A stretch of 64,000 nt of DNA, taken from contig NZ_CP115859.1 of the NCBI RefSeq assembly GCF_027920545.1, positions 930,001-994,000 of the forward strand, written 5' to 3'. This DNA comes from Chryseobacterium camelliae (GTDB lineage Bacteria; Bacteroidota; Bacteroidia; Flavobacteriales; Weeksellaceae). The stretch's first letter is position 1. The number at the start of each line of letters is the position of its first letter. This document shows positions 19,365 to 27,330 of this stretch, piece by piece. The position numbers and the translations under genes were made by a program. The notes under the pieces were generated by a model. That model was not told where the DNA came from. It worked only from the letters and a program-made list of their open reading frames with translations, and ran no database searches.

Positions 19365-19868
19365 TTACAAATCATAGTGATTAGGATGCTTGGCTTTAAT
19401 ATCATCCACAGTTCCTAACACTTTATCTTTCAAAGAATCCTGATATTTCTGAAGGTTTTCTGCAACATTTTCATCCGAAGTTCCCAAAATTTTCACAGCT
19501 AAAATTCCGGCATTCAAAGCTCCGTTCAAAGCCACTGTCGCTACAGGAATTCCACCCGGCATCTGAAGGATCGACAACACGGAATCCCATCCGTCAATAG
19601 AATTGCTTGATAAAATAGGAACCCCAATTACAGGTAATGTAGTACAGCTTGCTACCATTCCAGGCAAATGCGCTGCTCCTCCTGCTCCTGCAATAATCAC
19701 TTTCAGCCCTCTTTCTTTTGCTGTCTTTGCATATTCGAACATTCTCTCCGGTGTTCTGTGAGCCGAAACTACCGTTAATTCATACGGAATATCTAAACTT
19801 TTTAAGAAATTCGCAGCTTGTTCCATGATTGGTAAGTCGCTCTGACTCCCCATAATAATTCCTACCAT
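19365..19868 (-). CDS. purE: N5-CAIR mutase PurE
   Basis: PurE converts N5-carboxyaminoimidazole ribonucleotide to CAIR in purine synthesis, using the product of PurK. The 167-residue protein has the class I PurE opening [13 protein letters not shown], the [13 protein letters not shown] motif and the [14 protein letters not shown] loop. The ATG at 19868 is preferred over a TTG two codons upstream. The partner gene purK lies 1.2 kb away on the same strand, with an EamA transporter gene of opposite direction between them. Confidence 0.97.
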   Translation of the reverse strand: MVGIIMGSQSDLPIMEQAANFLKSLDIPYELTVVSAHRTPERMFEYAKTAKERGLKVIIAGAGGAAHLPGMVASCTTLPVIGVPILSSNSIDGWDSVLSILQMPGGIPVATVALNGALNAGILAVKILGTSDENVAENLQKYQDSLKDKVLGTVDDIKAKHPNHYDL

Positions 19869-19888
19869 CTTCAATTTTATTAGATGCT

Positions 19889-19920
19889 CAAAGATAAAGA
19901 ATTAATGACTTTAAATGCAA
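19889..19920 (-). promoter_or_regulatory. promoter of purE
   Basis: On the minus strand, TTG (19920-19918), 21 nt, then TATCTTTG (19896-19889). This is a full Bacteroidota-type promoter ending 20 nt before the purE ATG. Confidence 0.6.
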
Positions 19921-19992
19921 AAAAGCAAAATCCAAATTCTGTTCCCTGAAAAACAACACCAACTGTACCCATTGTATTGGTTTCAAAATAAA

Positions 19993-20000
19993 TATATTTG
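19993..20000 (+). promoter_or_regulatory. -7 box for EamA gene
   Basis: TATATTTG, with a TTG 18 nt upstream (19972-19974), ending 20 nt before the TTG start codon at 20021. Confidence 0.5.
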
Positions 20001-20020
20001 TCAGTTACATTTATTTTACA

Positions 20021-20926
20021 TTGAAAGATTACAAACTTCTTTTTGCCATTTTTACCGTCGCCATCGTTTGGGGAACAACATTTTTAGCTATTCGTGTGGC
20101 TGTAGAAACCATCCCGGCTTGGTTTGTAGCCGGAATCCGTCAGTTTTTGGCTGCAGTCATCATGTTTCTGATACTGGTTTATAAAAAACAATTCAGATGG
20201 ATTGGCTGGAAAAGTTTAAAATTCCAGATTATTTTTTCAACCCTCATGTTGGTTGTAGCCAACGGAATGACCACCGTAGCGGAAGAAACAGTGTCCAGCA
20301 GCTTAGCCTCATTAATTAATGCCGCTTCTCCTATTCTGGTGTTTTTAGGAAGTGTAGCCATTGGTCTGCAAAAATTTAGTTACAGAGCTTTAATAGGCGT
20401 TTTACTTTGTTTTAGCGGAATCCTTTTTATCTTTTGGGACGGCTTGAAAGATCTGGCAAACCCTGATTACAAAATGGGGATTATTTTTCTTTTTTGTGCG
20501 ATTTCAGGATGGGCTTCAGGAACTATTTTCACTAAAAAACTGAATATTCAGACCGGCAATATTTCTTTAAACTTATTCTATCAGTTCTTATTTGCAGGAG
20601 TTGTTCAAATTATATTTGCATTGATCTTTTCAGAAAACTATAATTTCGAAAACTGGTCATTAAAAAGTATTTCCTCCATGTTTTACCTTGCCGTTTTCGG
20701 TTCTGTAGCAGCATTTTTTGCCTTTCATTATGCATTAACCAAAATTTCACCTGTTCAGGTTTCTATCATGGCTTATGTGAATACAATCATTGCCATATTT
20801 TTAGGCTGGTTGATTTTAGATGAACATATTTCTGTTAAATTTATCATGGCTACGGTTTTAATTATCTTAGGCGTGTTTATTATTAATTATAAACCTGGAA
20901 TGTTTAAAAAGCAGAGAATTGAGTAA
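20021..20926 (+). CDS. EamA/DMT family transporter
   Basis: A 301-residue membrane protein with about ten hydrophobic segments forming two EamA repeats (roughly residues 5-135 and 150-290). The N-terminal GTTFLAIRVAVETIPAWFVAGIRQF motif is typical of drug/metabolite transporters. Substrate is unknown. The start is TTG just after a promoter box; the next Met would remove the first helix. It lies between purE and purK but on the opposite strand, so it is not part of a purine operon. Confidence 0.88.
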   Translation: MKDYKLLFAIFTVAIVWGTTFLAIRVAVETIPAWFVAGIRQFLAAVIMFLILVYKKQFRWIGWKSLKFQIIFSTLMLVVANGMTTVAEETVSSSLASLINAASPILVFLGSVAIGLQKFSYRALIGVLLCFSGILFIFWDGLKDLANPDYKMGIIFLFCAISGWASGTIFTKKLNIQTGNISLNLFYQFLFAGVVQIIFALIFSENYNFENWSLKSISSMFYLAVFGSVAAFFAFHYALTKISPVQVSIMAYVNTIIAIFLGWLILDEHISVKFIMATVLIILGVFIINYKPGMFKKQRIE

Positions 20927-20977
20927 ATCTCTATGATTAAAATACTATAAATCAGATCAGCCCTAAATTTACAAATA

Positions 20978-21005
20978 AAAAAGACTGTCTCCCAGCAGTC
21001 TTTTT
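20978..21005. terminator. bidirectional terminator, EamA gene / purK
   Basis: A 10-bp stem (AAAAAGACTG 20978-20987 with CAGTCTTTTT 20996-21005) between convergent genes. Confidence 0.85.
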
Positions 21006-21024
21006 CAATATAATAAACGATTAC

Positions 21025-22137
21025 TTACTCAGCAATCACTCTCACCATTGCTTTTACCTGTACCAGCTTCTCCATCAGTTCTTCCCTGGAATCTGCCAAG
21101 ACATTGATGTGCCCCATTTTTCTCCCGGGTTTGGTTTCCGTTTTTCCGTAAAGGTGAACGTAAGTTTCCGGTAACCTCAATACGTCTTCCATTCCTTCAT
21201 AAATCACTTTTCCTGAAAATCCTTCTGCACCTACCAAATTCAGCATTCCGCTGTAAATAATTGCATCCGTATCTGCTAAAGGTAGGTTTTTCACCACTCT
21301 GTACATCTGTTCAAACTGAGAATTGGCATTTCCTTCCTGGCTCTGATGTCCTGAATTGTGAAGTCTAGGGGCTGTTTCATTAACCCAAACTTTTCCTTCT
21401 TTATCTAAGAACAATTCAATGGCAAAAAGTCCCGGAGAATTGATCGCATTTAAGAATTTATCTGTAATCGCATTAATCTGCTCCTCAATTTCTTCTGTCA
21501 GGAAAACCGGGCAAACATTAAAATCCAGTAAGTTCAGTTTCGGATCGGCAACCATCTCCGTTACAGGAAATGTTTTTGTTTCCCCGTTTTCGTTTCTTGC
21601 AACAATGACAGAAAGTTCTTTGTCAATATCAACCAGTTTTTCAATAACGGAATCCTGCACCCAAAGATTTTTCATATCTTCCGCATTACGGATCACCTGC
21701 ACTCCTTTTCCGTCGTATCCACCTGTATTCATTTTCTGCACAAATGGCAGCTGCATTTTGATTTCATCAGAACTTCCGTCCATCACTTCAAATTCAGGAC
21801 TTGGAATATCATGGGCTTTATAAAATTCCTTTTGAAGGATTTTTTGCTGAATCGTTTTAATGATTTTGGAATTCGGAACCACTTTTATTCCCAGGTTTTC
21901 CAATTCGGCTAAGGCATCCGCATTCACATGCTCGATCTCAATCGTTACCACGTCTTTATCTTTACCAAAATTCAAAACGGTTTCGTAGTCGTTGAAACTT
22001 CCTTGCGTAAAGTAAGAAATATTGTGACAAGGTGCATCTGAAGCCGGATCCAATGTATAAAATTCATCATCATATTTTAATGCTTCCTGAATTAACATTC
22101 GACCTAACTGTCCTCCTCCTAAAATTCCTATTTTCAT
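21025..22137 (-). CDS. purK: N5-CAIR synthase PurK
   Basis: PurK carboxylates aminoimidazole ribonucleotide with ATP and bicarbonate to N5-CAIR, the substrate of PurE. The 370-residue ATP-grasp enzyme opens with MKIGILGGGQLGRMLIQEA. It has PFVQKMNTGGYDGKGVQVI in the ATP-binding lid, and the catalytic block ELFLDKEGKVWVNETAPRLHNSGH with metal-binding Glu/Asn. Length is normal. It probably has its own promoter; DUF1543 lies 126 bp upstream on the same strand. Confidence 0.97.
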   Translation of the reverse strand: MKIGILGGGQLGRMLIQEALKYDDEFYTLDPASDAPCHNISYFTQGSFNDYETVLNFGKDKDVVTIEIEHVNADALAELENLGIKVVPNSKIIKTIQQKILQKEFYKAHDIPSPEFEVMDGSSDEIKMQLPFVQKMNTGGYDGKGVQVIRNAEDMKNLWVQDSVIEKLVDIDKELSVIVARNENGETKTFPVTEMVADPKLNLLDFNVCPVFLTEEIEEQINAITDKFLNAINSPGLFAIELFLDKEGKVWVNETAPRLHNSGHQSQEGNANSQFEQMYRVVKNLPLADTDAIIYSGMLNLVGAEGFSGKVIYEGMEDVLRLPETYVHLYGKTETKPGRKMGHINVLADSREELMEKLVQVKAMVRVIAE

Positions 22138-22263
22138 TTTTCTTTTATTTTTTCTATTAGATTTTCTTTGATTTAAACCTTTTTAAACTCAATGTCGCAA
22201 AAATTTCATTTAAATACTAAGTGTTTTTAAGCTCGCAAAAGCGTTTCACTTAGCAAAAGTCTT

Positions 22264-22827
22264 TTATTTAATTTTATCGATGTTCAAATATCCTAACCCC
22301 ATCGGATTTTCCTGATTTTTCACATCAGATTTGTGCAAAACAATAGAATATTTTTCTTTCATTTTTTCAGGAAGAATATCGGTTACATTAAAAATATCAT
22401 CGATATCAACTCCATGTTTATCATCAATATGACTTACCGCTCCTTCAAAACCCATAGTTTCATAAAATTCGGTAGCTTTTGCTTTTTTCACAATCTCTCC
22501 CATGGAAGTTCCTACCATCAGATGCTGCTCATGAAATTCTTCAAAAAAGCCTTTTCTGTACCCTCCAAGATTGATAAAGTATAGCTGCTCTTCCATTATT
22601 TTTTCACTTTTTTCAACGATCTTCACTTCATATCCGTCAGCAAATTTTACTTCCTGATAACAGTCTACGTGAATTTTCCCATCCGCTTCTTTCCAAAATT
22701 CTTTCATATCCGGAACCAGTTCTTTTAAACTTTTTGCGATTCCAAAAAACACATCATGCTGTTCGATATTCCTTCCTTTAGGAGTAGCACCGAGAATAAT
22801 ATAGAATAATTTCAGATCATTTTCCAT
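22264..22827 (-). CDS. DUF1543 domain protein
   Basis: A 187-residue cytoplasmic protein matching the DUF1543 pattern: FYIILGATPKGRNIEQHDVFFGIA at the N-terminus and LYFINLGGYRKGFFEEFHEQHLMVG in the middle. These are two similar strand-loop units, each with a Gly and an acidic/His motif, as expected of the internal duplication in this family. No enzymatic activity is known to me. It diverges from the TauE/SafE gene. Confidence 0.78.
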   Translation of the reverse strand: MENDLKLFYIILGATPKGRNIEQHDVFFGIAKSLKELVPDMKEFWKEADGKIHVDCYQEVKFADGYEVKIVEKSEKIMEEQLYFINLGGYRKGFFEEFHEQHLMVGTSMGEIVKKAKATEFYETMGFEGAVSHIDDKHGVDIDDIFNVTDILPEKMKEKYSIVLHKSDVKNQENPMGLGYLNIDKIK

Positions 22828-22864
22828 GCTGCAAAAATACGTTAAATTTATCTTTTTTAAACGT

Positions 22865-22895
22865 TTGGCAGACTAGTACAATAGTTTTATATTTG
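22865..22895 (+). promoter_or_regulatory. promoter abutting TauE/SafE start
   Basis: TTG (22865-22867), 20 nt, TATATTTG (22888-22895), then only 4 nt to the ATG at 22900. Full consensus, with a nearly leaderless layout. Confidence 0.6.
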
Positions 22896-22899
22896 TAGC

Positions 22900-23730
22900 A
22901 TGTCAGAAATCATTATTCTCTTCCTAGGAGCAATTTCAGCTGGACTTTTAGGTTCACTGACCGGTTTAGGAGGAGGGGTTATCATTATTCCTTTATTAAC
23001 GCTGGGTTTCGGCGTTCCTATGCATTATGCAATCGGTGCTTCTTTAATCTCTGTGATCGGAACTTCTTCAGGAGCCGCAGTTGCGTTCGTAAAAGAAGGT
23101 TTTACCAATATGAGGATCGGAATGTTTTTAGAGATTGCCACAACCGCCGGAGCCATCATAGGAGCCTTGGTTTCCGGAATGCTTAATCCGAATACCATCG
23201 GAATTATTTTTGCGAGCATTCTTCTTCTGACCGTTATTTTGAATTTAAAAGGTAAGCCTGATCATCAGGAACCTGTCATAAAAGGAAGTCTGGAAGACAA
23301 ATTAAAGCTATTCGGAACTTTCCCTGATAAAGGTGTTATAAAAAGCTATTCTGCAAGAAATACAGTACCCGGATTTTTGATGATGATGTTTGCAGGCGCA
23401 ATGTCCGGACTTTTAGGAATCGGTTCTGGAGCACTGAAGGTTTTAGCTATGGATAACATGATGAAATTACCTTTCAAGGTTTCTACTACCACGAGCAATT
23501 TTATGATCGGTGTAACGGCAGTTGCCAGTGCTCTGATTTATTTTCAAAGAGGAGAAATCATTCCGGCAATCGTAGCTCCCGTATTGATCGGAGTTGTTGT
23601 GGGAAGCGTTATCGGATCAAAAACACTCATGGTGTCCAAGACAAAAAAGCTGAAAACATTTTTTGCGATTGTGATCACAATTTTGTCGGTGTATATGATG
23701 TATAAAGGGATTACTAAAAGCTTCAGTTAA
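22900..23730 (+). CDS. TauE/SafE family sulfite/organosulfonate exporter-like protein
   Basis: A 276-residue membrane protein with about eight hydrophobic segments and the duplicated TauE/SafE glycine motifs: SLTGLGGGVIIIPLL near residue 25 and MSGLLGIGSGALKVL near residue 170. The family moves small anions such as sulfite or sulfoacetate; substrate is not determined here. Its stop overlaps the start of the DUF1634 gene (TAATG), so the two are translationally coupled. This pairing of TauE/SafE with a DUF1634 protein is common. Confidence 0.9.
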   Translation: MSEIIILFLGAISAGLLGSLTGLGGGVIIIPLLTLGFGVPMHYAIGASLISVIGTSSGAAVAFVKEGFTNMRIGMFLEIATTAGAIIGALVSGMLNPNTIGIIFASILLLTVILNLKGKPDHQEPVIKGSLEDKLKLFGTFPDKGVIKSYSARNTVPGFLMMMFAGAMSGLLGIGSGALKVLAMDNMMKLPFKVSTTTSNFMIGVTAVASALIYFQRGEIIPAIVAPVLIGVVVGSVIGSKTLMVSKTKKLKTFFAIVITILSVYMMYKGITKSFS

Positions 23731-24113
23731 TGAGAAAGATTTTCACAGATGCAGACCTGAACCGTTCCGTCGGAAACCTTTTAAGGCTGGGCGTTATTTT
23801 GTCCGTTGCCACTTCATTAATAGGATTTGTTAAATTATTTTTAGAAGGCTTCAAAATGCCCGAAAAATACTCCAGTCTTGCCGTAGGATCTTCTTCCGAA
23901 AAAGTTTGGAGCCAGTTTTGGAATTCTCTTTGTAAAGGAGAAGGAGTAGCCATTATTCAGTTAGGAATCCTGCTTTTGATTTTCACTCCTTTAATGAGAA
24001 TTATTTTTGCTCTAATCGGCTACCTGAAAGAAAAAGACTACATTTACGTCATCATTTCTTCCATCGTTTTGGCAATTATGGCTGTAAGCTTCTTTACGGG
24101 TTACGCGCATTAA
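23730..24113 (+). CDS. DUF1634 membrane protein
   Basis: A 127-residue protein with three hydrophobic segments (about residues 15-35, 72-92 and 102-122), matching the DUF1634 layout. The motif GVAIIQLGILLLIFTPLMRI is characteristic. It overlaps the TauE/SafE gene by one base and is presumably its partner. The 3' end overlaps the convergent metallo-beta-lactamase gene by 4 bp, leaving no room for a separate terminator. Confidence 0.85.
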   Translation: MRKIFTDADLNRSVGNLLRLGVILSVATSLIGFVKLFLEGFKMPEKYSSLAVGSSSEKVWSQFWNSLCKGEGVAIIQLGILLLIFTPLMRIIFALIGYLKEKDYIYVIISSIVLAIMAVSFFTGYAH

Positions 24114-24985
24114 TTGTTTTTTTTACCCGATTTTTTCTTAAGAAAAGCTTTTTCCAAAGAATCAACTTCATCCATATATTCCTTTTTATTCATAAAAATA
24201 GCAGGATTATACTGATCTTTGGGCTTACGTTTTTCGAGCAATCCAAACTGACTGGCGTGGGAAGCAACCCAAATATCAAAATCCAAGTTTTTCATTGCAT
24301 TTAAAGTGTATTCGTAATCTTTTTCAATGCTTGGATAGGCCGTAACTTCAGAAAAATTCTTGTCGACAATAATGGTCGGCATATTGGCAATTAAAACTTT
24401 ATATTTTCGTTTCTGATCTTTGGTTTCAAACAAAAAGCTGCAAGAACCTTTCGTATGTCCCGGATGATGAAGCATCATCAGCTGAGCATTTCCAAGACTG
24501 ATAACATCTTTGTCTTTTAAAAGGTAATCCGGATGAATTGGAGCAAAGGTTATTCCATATTTTCCCATTTCGTAATCGGACTTCCCTCCGCTTTTCACAA
24601 CCTCTGCATCAGCCTGGTTCACATATAATTTTGCTCCGGTTTCTTTCTTTATCGCAGCCATCGCACCCAGATGATCATAATGTGCCTGAGTCAACAGTAA
24701 TATTTTAGTATCCTGATATTTAAAACCAAGTTTTTTGATATTATTTTTAATCATAGGGAGCGAATCGGCAAGTCCGGTATTGATCAAAATATTCCCCTTA
24801 TCCGTCACAATAAGATACGAGGCCAGATCATAAGTTCCCACATAGTACAAGTTTCCTGCAATCCTGAAAGGCTCATAAGGTTTTGACCATTCTTTCGGAT
24901 GATTCTTAGGCTCATTTACAATCTGACCTTGAAACAACTGACTCGCCAATGCAAGTGCAAACAATACTGCATATTTTTTAATCAT
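24110..24985 (-). CDS. subclass B3 metallo-beta-lactamase, GOB-like
   Basis: A periplasmic zinc hydrolase of the class that opens beta-lactam rings, including carbapenems. The 291-residue protein has a signal peptide ending near FQGQ. The metal motif is QAHYDH (residues 100-105), so Gln replaces the first His of the usual HxHxDH. Other ligands are HPGHT (His177) and VASHASQF (His243); Met202 in IANMP occupies the place that is Ser in most B3 enzymes. From memory, Gln at the first ligand and this Met are features of GOB enzymes of Elizabethkingia, and long stretches (RIAGNLYYVGTYDLASYLIV) look the same. Start ATG 24985; a GTG lies one codon earlier. Confidence 0.92.
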   Translation of the reverse strand: MIKKYAVLFALALASQLFQGQIVNEPKNHPKEWSKPYEPFRIAGNLYYVGTYDLASYLIVTDKGNILINTGLADSLPMIKNNIKKLGFKYQDTKILLLTQAHYDHLGAMAAIKKETGAKLYVNQADAEVVKSGGKSDYEMGKYGITFAPIHPDYLLKDKDVISLGNAQLMMLHHPGHTKGSCSFLFETKDQKRKYKVLIANMPTIIVDKNFSEVTAYPSIEKDYEYTLNAMKNLDFDIWVASHASQFGLLEKRKPKDQYNPAIFMNKKEYMDEVDSLEKAFLKKKSGKKNN

Positions 24986-24997
24986 CACATTTTATTT

Positions 24998-25375
24998 TTA
25001 CATTTCATAAAACTCTAAAGGCAATTGATCCGGATCCTGGGTAAAGAAAAATTTTTTACCTGTAAATTCATCTACCCTGATCTCTTCACAGCTTAATCCT
25101 TTTTCAATTAATTCCTTACGTTTCTCACTCACATTTTCAACCGAAAAAGCAAGATGTCTCAGTCCACATGCTTCCGGTCTGGAAGGTCTCGCCGGAGAAT
25201 CAGGAAAAGAAAAAAGCTCAATCACATAATGATCTCCAATGGCTAAATCCAGCTTGTAAGATTGTCTTTCTTCCCGATATACTTCACGAATGATGCTCAG
25301 CCCTACAATTTCAGTATAAAACTTTTTGGAGACTTCATAGTTAGAGCCAATAATGGCAATATGATGGATTTTCAT
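24998..25375 (-). CDS. VOC family (glyoxalase I-like) protein, YaeR type
   Basis: A 125-residue single-domain metalloprotein of the vicinal-oxygen-chelate superfamily. The start KIHHIAIIGSNYEVSKKFYTEIVGL and the later ACGLRHLAFSVENV and DPDQLPLEFYEM carry the metal-ligand His and Glu positions (HHIAI, RHLAF, EFYE). It matches the YaeR/SMU1112c-like group, whose substrate is not known. It sits 12 bp upstream of the beta-lactamase and 1 bp from the next gene, so may share their transcript. Confidence 0.85.
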   Translation of the reverse strand: MKIHHIAIIGSNYEVSKKFYTEIVGLSIIREVYREERQSYKLDLAIGDHYVIELFSFPDSPARPSRPEACGLRHLAFSVENVSEKRKELIEKGLSCEEIRVDEFTGKKFFFTQDPDQLPLEFYEM

Positions 25376-25376
25376 T

Positions 25377-26312
25377 TTAAAAATTTTTAAACTTACTGGT
25401 AATTACACTTTTATAAATTTCTCTAAGCCTTTCTCCTACTTTATTCTCATCCAAATTTTTATCAATTTGTACCCCGCGAACAACAATTTTGCTATTTTTT
25501 TTAGGATTCATTGCCATGAATGCAGGTTTAATTGAAAAACGGAGATTTCTGACCGTTCTATCTCCAATTTTAATTTCCCGGATTTTATAATCTGAACTGT
25601 TTTCAATTTCCTTTACTATAGCATTTTTTAAATCGGCATTATTAATTTTAAAAATATCACCTCCGTTTTTAATCGCATCCTGATCAAATTTCCCCATTCT
25701 CGAAATTTCGTATCGCGAAGATTCAAGAATATAGGCTGTATCTTTCTCCAATACAAGGTTTTGATCTTGAATTTCTTTTAGCAGATCAGTTTTTGTTTTT
25801 TTAATTTCAAATTGAAGGTCCATGAACGTTAATGTTCCTGTTTCCGGGGAATAAGTGTAAGTTCTTGGCTGTGAAGTCGACATTAAAACGAAAACCGTTG
25901 GCAATAAAACAGCAAAAGCATTTATTCTTTTTAAACTAAACTGCTCTAAAACGGCATTGTTTTTAATTAAAAAGTAAGGAACAGGCAACAATAGGGAAAC
26001 CATTAAATCTGTATAATCAACGACCCTATGAATTGAAATAGGAGAAATTTGATTATAGAAAGTAATAAAATTTTCGGAAAATGGTGATTTCCAGAAAGCA
26101 AAAAACACCCCCGCTACAAAAACAGAATTTTGCCTGAGCCAAGGAAACAGATACGTAAGAAGCATCGGAAATAAGACAATTCCCACGGCGTCAGATAATT
26201 TCCCCGTAAACCAGCTTGTGTACTGAAATTTAAAGAAATGATCATTAAAAAATAAGACCGTCAGACACCCTAAAAAAAGGTAATTAAGAATCAGGTGAGT
26301 GTTTCTTCTCAT
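25377..26312 (-). CDS. membrane protein of unknown function
   Basis: I do not recognise this 311-residue protein. The N-terminal half has four or five hydrophobic segments (about residues 8-25, 40-58, 62-75, 98-115 and 132-148). The C-terminal ~150 residues are soluble, charged and rich in Lys/Glu, with a beta-alpha feel. Its start overlaps the stop of the upstream NTF2-like gene by one base (TAATG), so the two are co-translated. It is followed 1 bp later by the VOC gene. Confidence 0.7.
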   Translation of the reverse strand: MRRNTHLILNYLFLGCLTVLFFNDHFFKFQYTSWFTGKLSDAVGIVLFPMLLTYLFPWLRQNSVFVAGVFFAFWKSPFSENFITFYNQISPISIHRVVDYTDLMVSLLLPVPYFLIKNNAVLEQFSLKRINAFAVLLPTVFVLMSTSQPRTYTYSPETGTLTFMDLQFEIKKTKTDLLKEIQDQNLVLEKDTAYILESSRYEISRMGKFDQDAIKNGGDIFKINNADLKNAIVKEIENSSDYKIREIKIGDRTVRNLRFSIKPAFMAMNPKKNSKIVVRGVQIDKNLDENKVGERLREIYKSVITSKFKNF

Positions 26313-26755
26313 TATTTAATTTCTTTACAGTTGTCCTTTCTTCTTGTATCAATTAAATATTGGATTTTCCACTCCCCATTTTGTTTTACCAATTGGAAGC
26401 TATTGGCTCCGCAATGTGAAAATTTTCCTTTAAAATAAAATGAATACGGGGTAAAAACACTTGCCAGATTTCCGTCCACATGAATTGCTTCAATCGTGAT
26501 TCTTTCATCCAGGTCATTCTTTGCCATTTTTGAGATCGAAGCTATAAAATCTTTTATTTCTTCATTTTTCACCCCGTCTTTTGTAATCGTCTGGAGAATT
26601 GCAGTATCGGAAAAAGCTGTTTTTAATAATTCGGGATCAATATTTTTCATTCCCAGAAATAAGTTCCGGATTGGTTTTTCAATTTCCTGGTTCTGATTTT
26701 GCTGTCCGAAACAAAGACCTCCGAGCAATAAGGTAATAGCGAATATTTTATTCAT
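26312..26755 (-). CDS. secreted NTF2-like (DUF4440/SnoaL) protein
   Basis: A 147-residue exported protein. Signal peptide residues 1-17 (LGGLCFGQ); the rest has the cone-fold pattern: an N-terminal helix IEKPIRNLFLGMKNIDPELLKTAFSD, then strands ending in SFQLVKQNGEWKIQYLIDTRRK. The late GEWKI strand is typical of NTF2-like lumazine-binding or DUF4440 proteins. No catalytic residues are evident. It heads a minus-strand run with the membrane protein, VOC protein and beta-lactamase. Confidence 0.75.
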   Translation of the reverse strand: MNKIFAITLLLGGLCFGQQNQNQEIEKPIRNLFLGMKNIDPELLKTAFSDTAILQTITKDGVKNEEIKDFIASISKMAKNDLDERITIEAIHVDGNLASVFTPYSFYFKGKFSHCGANSFQLVKQNGEWKIQYLIDTRRKDNCKEIK

Positions 26756-26862
26756 TTTAATGATGTTTAAATCTGATGAATAAAAATAGGGAAAATTCTT
26801 TTATTTACTATTTTAAACTTCATTTAAAGACTCTCAATCTTATAGATTCTGTAGAAATTCTT

Positions 26863-27183
26863 TTACAATATATTTTCAAATAAGTGATTCCAAAAATCTA
26901 AATTGGGATTTACATTTCTTATCAATTCTAATTTTTTATTTCTTGATAAGTTTTTAATTTCTTTCTCTCTTTCAATTGCTTGCTGAATCCATCCAAATTT
27001 CTCATAATAAATTAAAAATTCAACATTATATCTTGCCGTAAAACTATTTGAATTTTGCTTTGTTGAATGTTGATATAACCTTTGATGTAAGTTTCCGGTA
27101 ACGCCTGTATATAAAACAGTTTTTCTTTTGTTGGTGAGGATATAAACATAAAATGTGAAAATTCCCTCTGGAAACTCTATCAT
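26863..27183 (-). CDS. GIY-YIG nuclease-domain protein
   Basis: A 106-residue single-domain protein of the UvrC/intron-endonuclease superfamily, close to the small YhbQ-like group. The catalytic core reads YVYILTNKRKTVLYTGVTGNLHQRLYQH (residues 12-39): Tyr-Val-Tyr and Tyr-Thr-Gly stand for the GIY/YIG motifs, with the conserved Arg. A Glu follows in EREKEIKNL. No partner domain is present. It stands alone next to a 24-bp hairpin repeat. Function of this stand-alone group is unclear. Confidence 0.88.
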   Translation of the reverse strand: MIEFPEGIFTFYVYILTNKRKTVLYTGVTGNLHQRLYQHSTKQNSNSFTARYNVEFLIYYEKFGWIQQAIEREKEIKNLSRNKKLELIRNVNPNLDFWNHLFENIL

Positions 27184-27211
27184 TTGTATTGTGTTTTTAA
27201 AATTATAAATG

Positions 27212-27267
27212 GCTTAGATTCCTACGGAATGACAATATGGTGTTTGTCATTCCGTAGGAATCTAAGC
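27212..27267. repeat. 24-bp perfect palindromic hairpin element
   Basis: Two arms of 24 bp (27212-27235 and 27244-27267, the left starting GCTTAGATTCCTACGG) with an 8-nt loop. It is more GC-rich than its surroundings and lies between the GIY-YIG gene and mvaD. The second arm begins TTGTCATTCCG, similar to the element at 37690-37782, so it looks like a dispersed REP-like repeat. It is not followed by a T-run on either side. Confidence 0.85.
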
Positions 27268-27272
27268 TAAAA

Positions 27273-27302
27273 TAAAAAAAAACGGATTAAAAAAGTCCGT
27301 TC
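27273..27302 (-). terminator. terminator after mvaD
   Basis: On the minus strand, AACGGA, a 9-nt loop, TCCGTT (27301 to 27281 region), followed by a T-run from 27280 downwards. It lies 30 bp past the mvaD stop. Confidence 0.75.
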
Positions 27303-27330
27303 CATTTTATATTTAAATTTTTCAAAGTCC

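Noticed and set aside
27212..27267. 24-bp hairpin as the terminator of mvaD or the GIY-YIG gene
   Set aside because: No T-run follows on either strand, and mvaD has a better terminator at 27273-27302.
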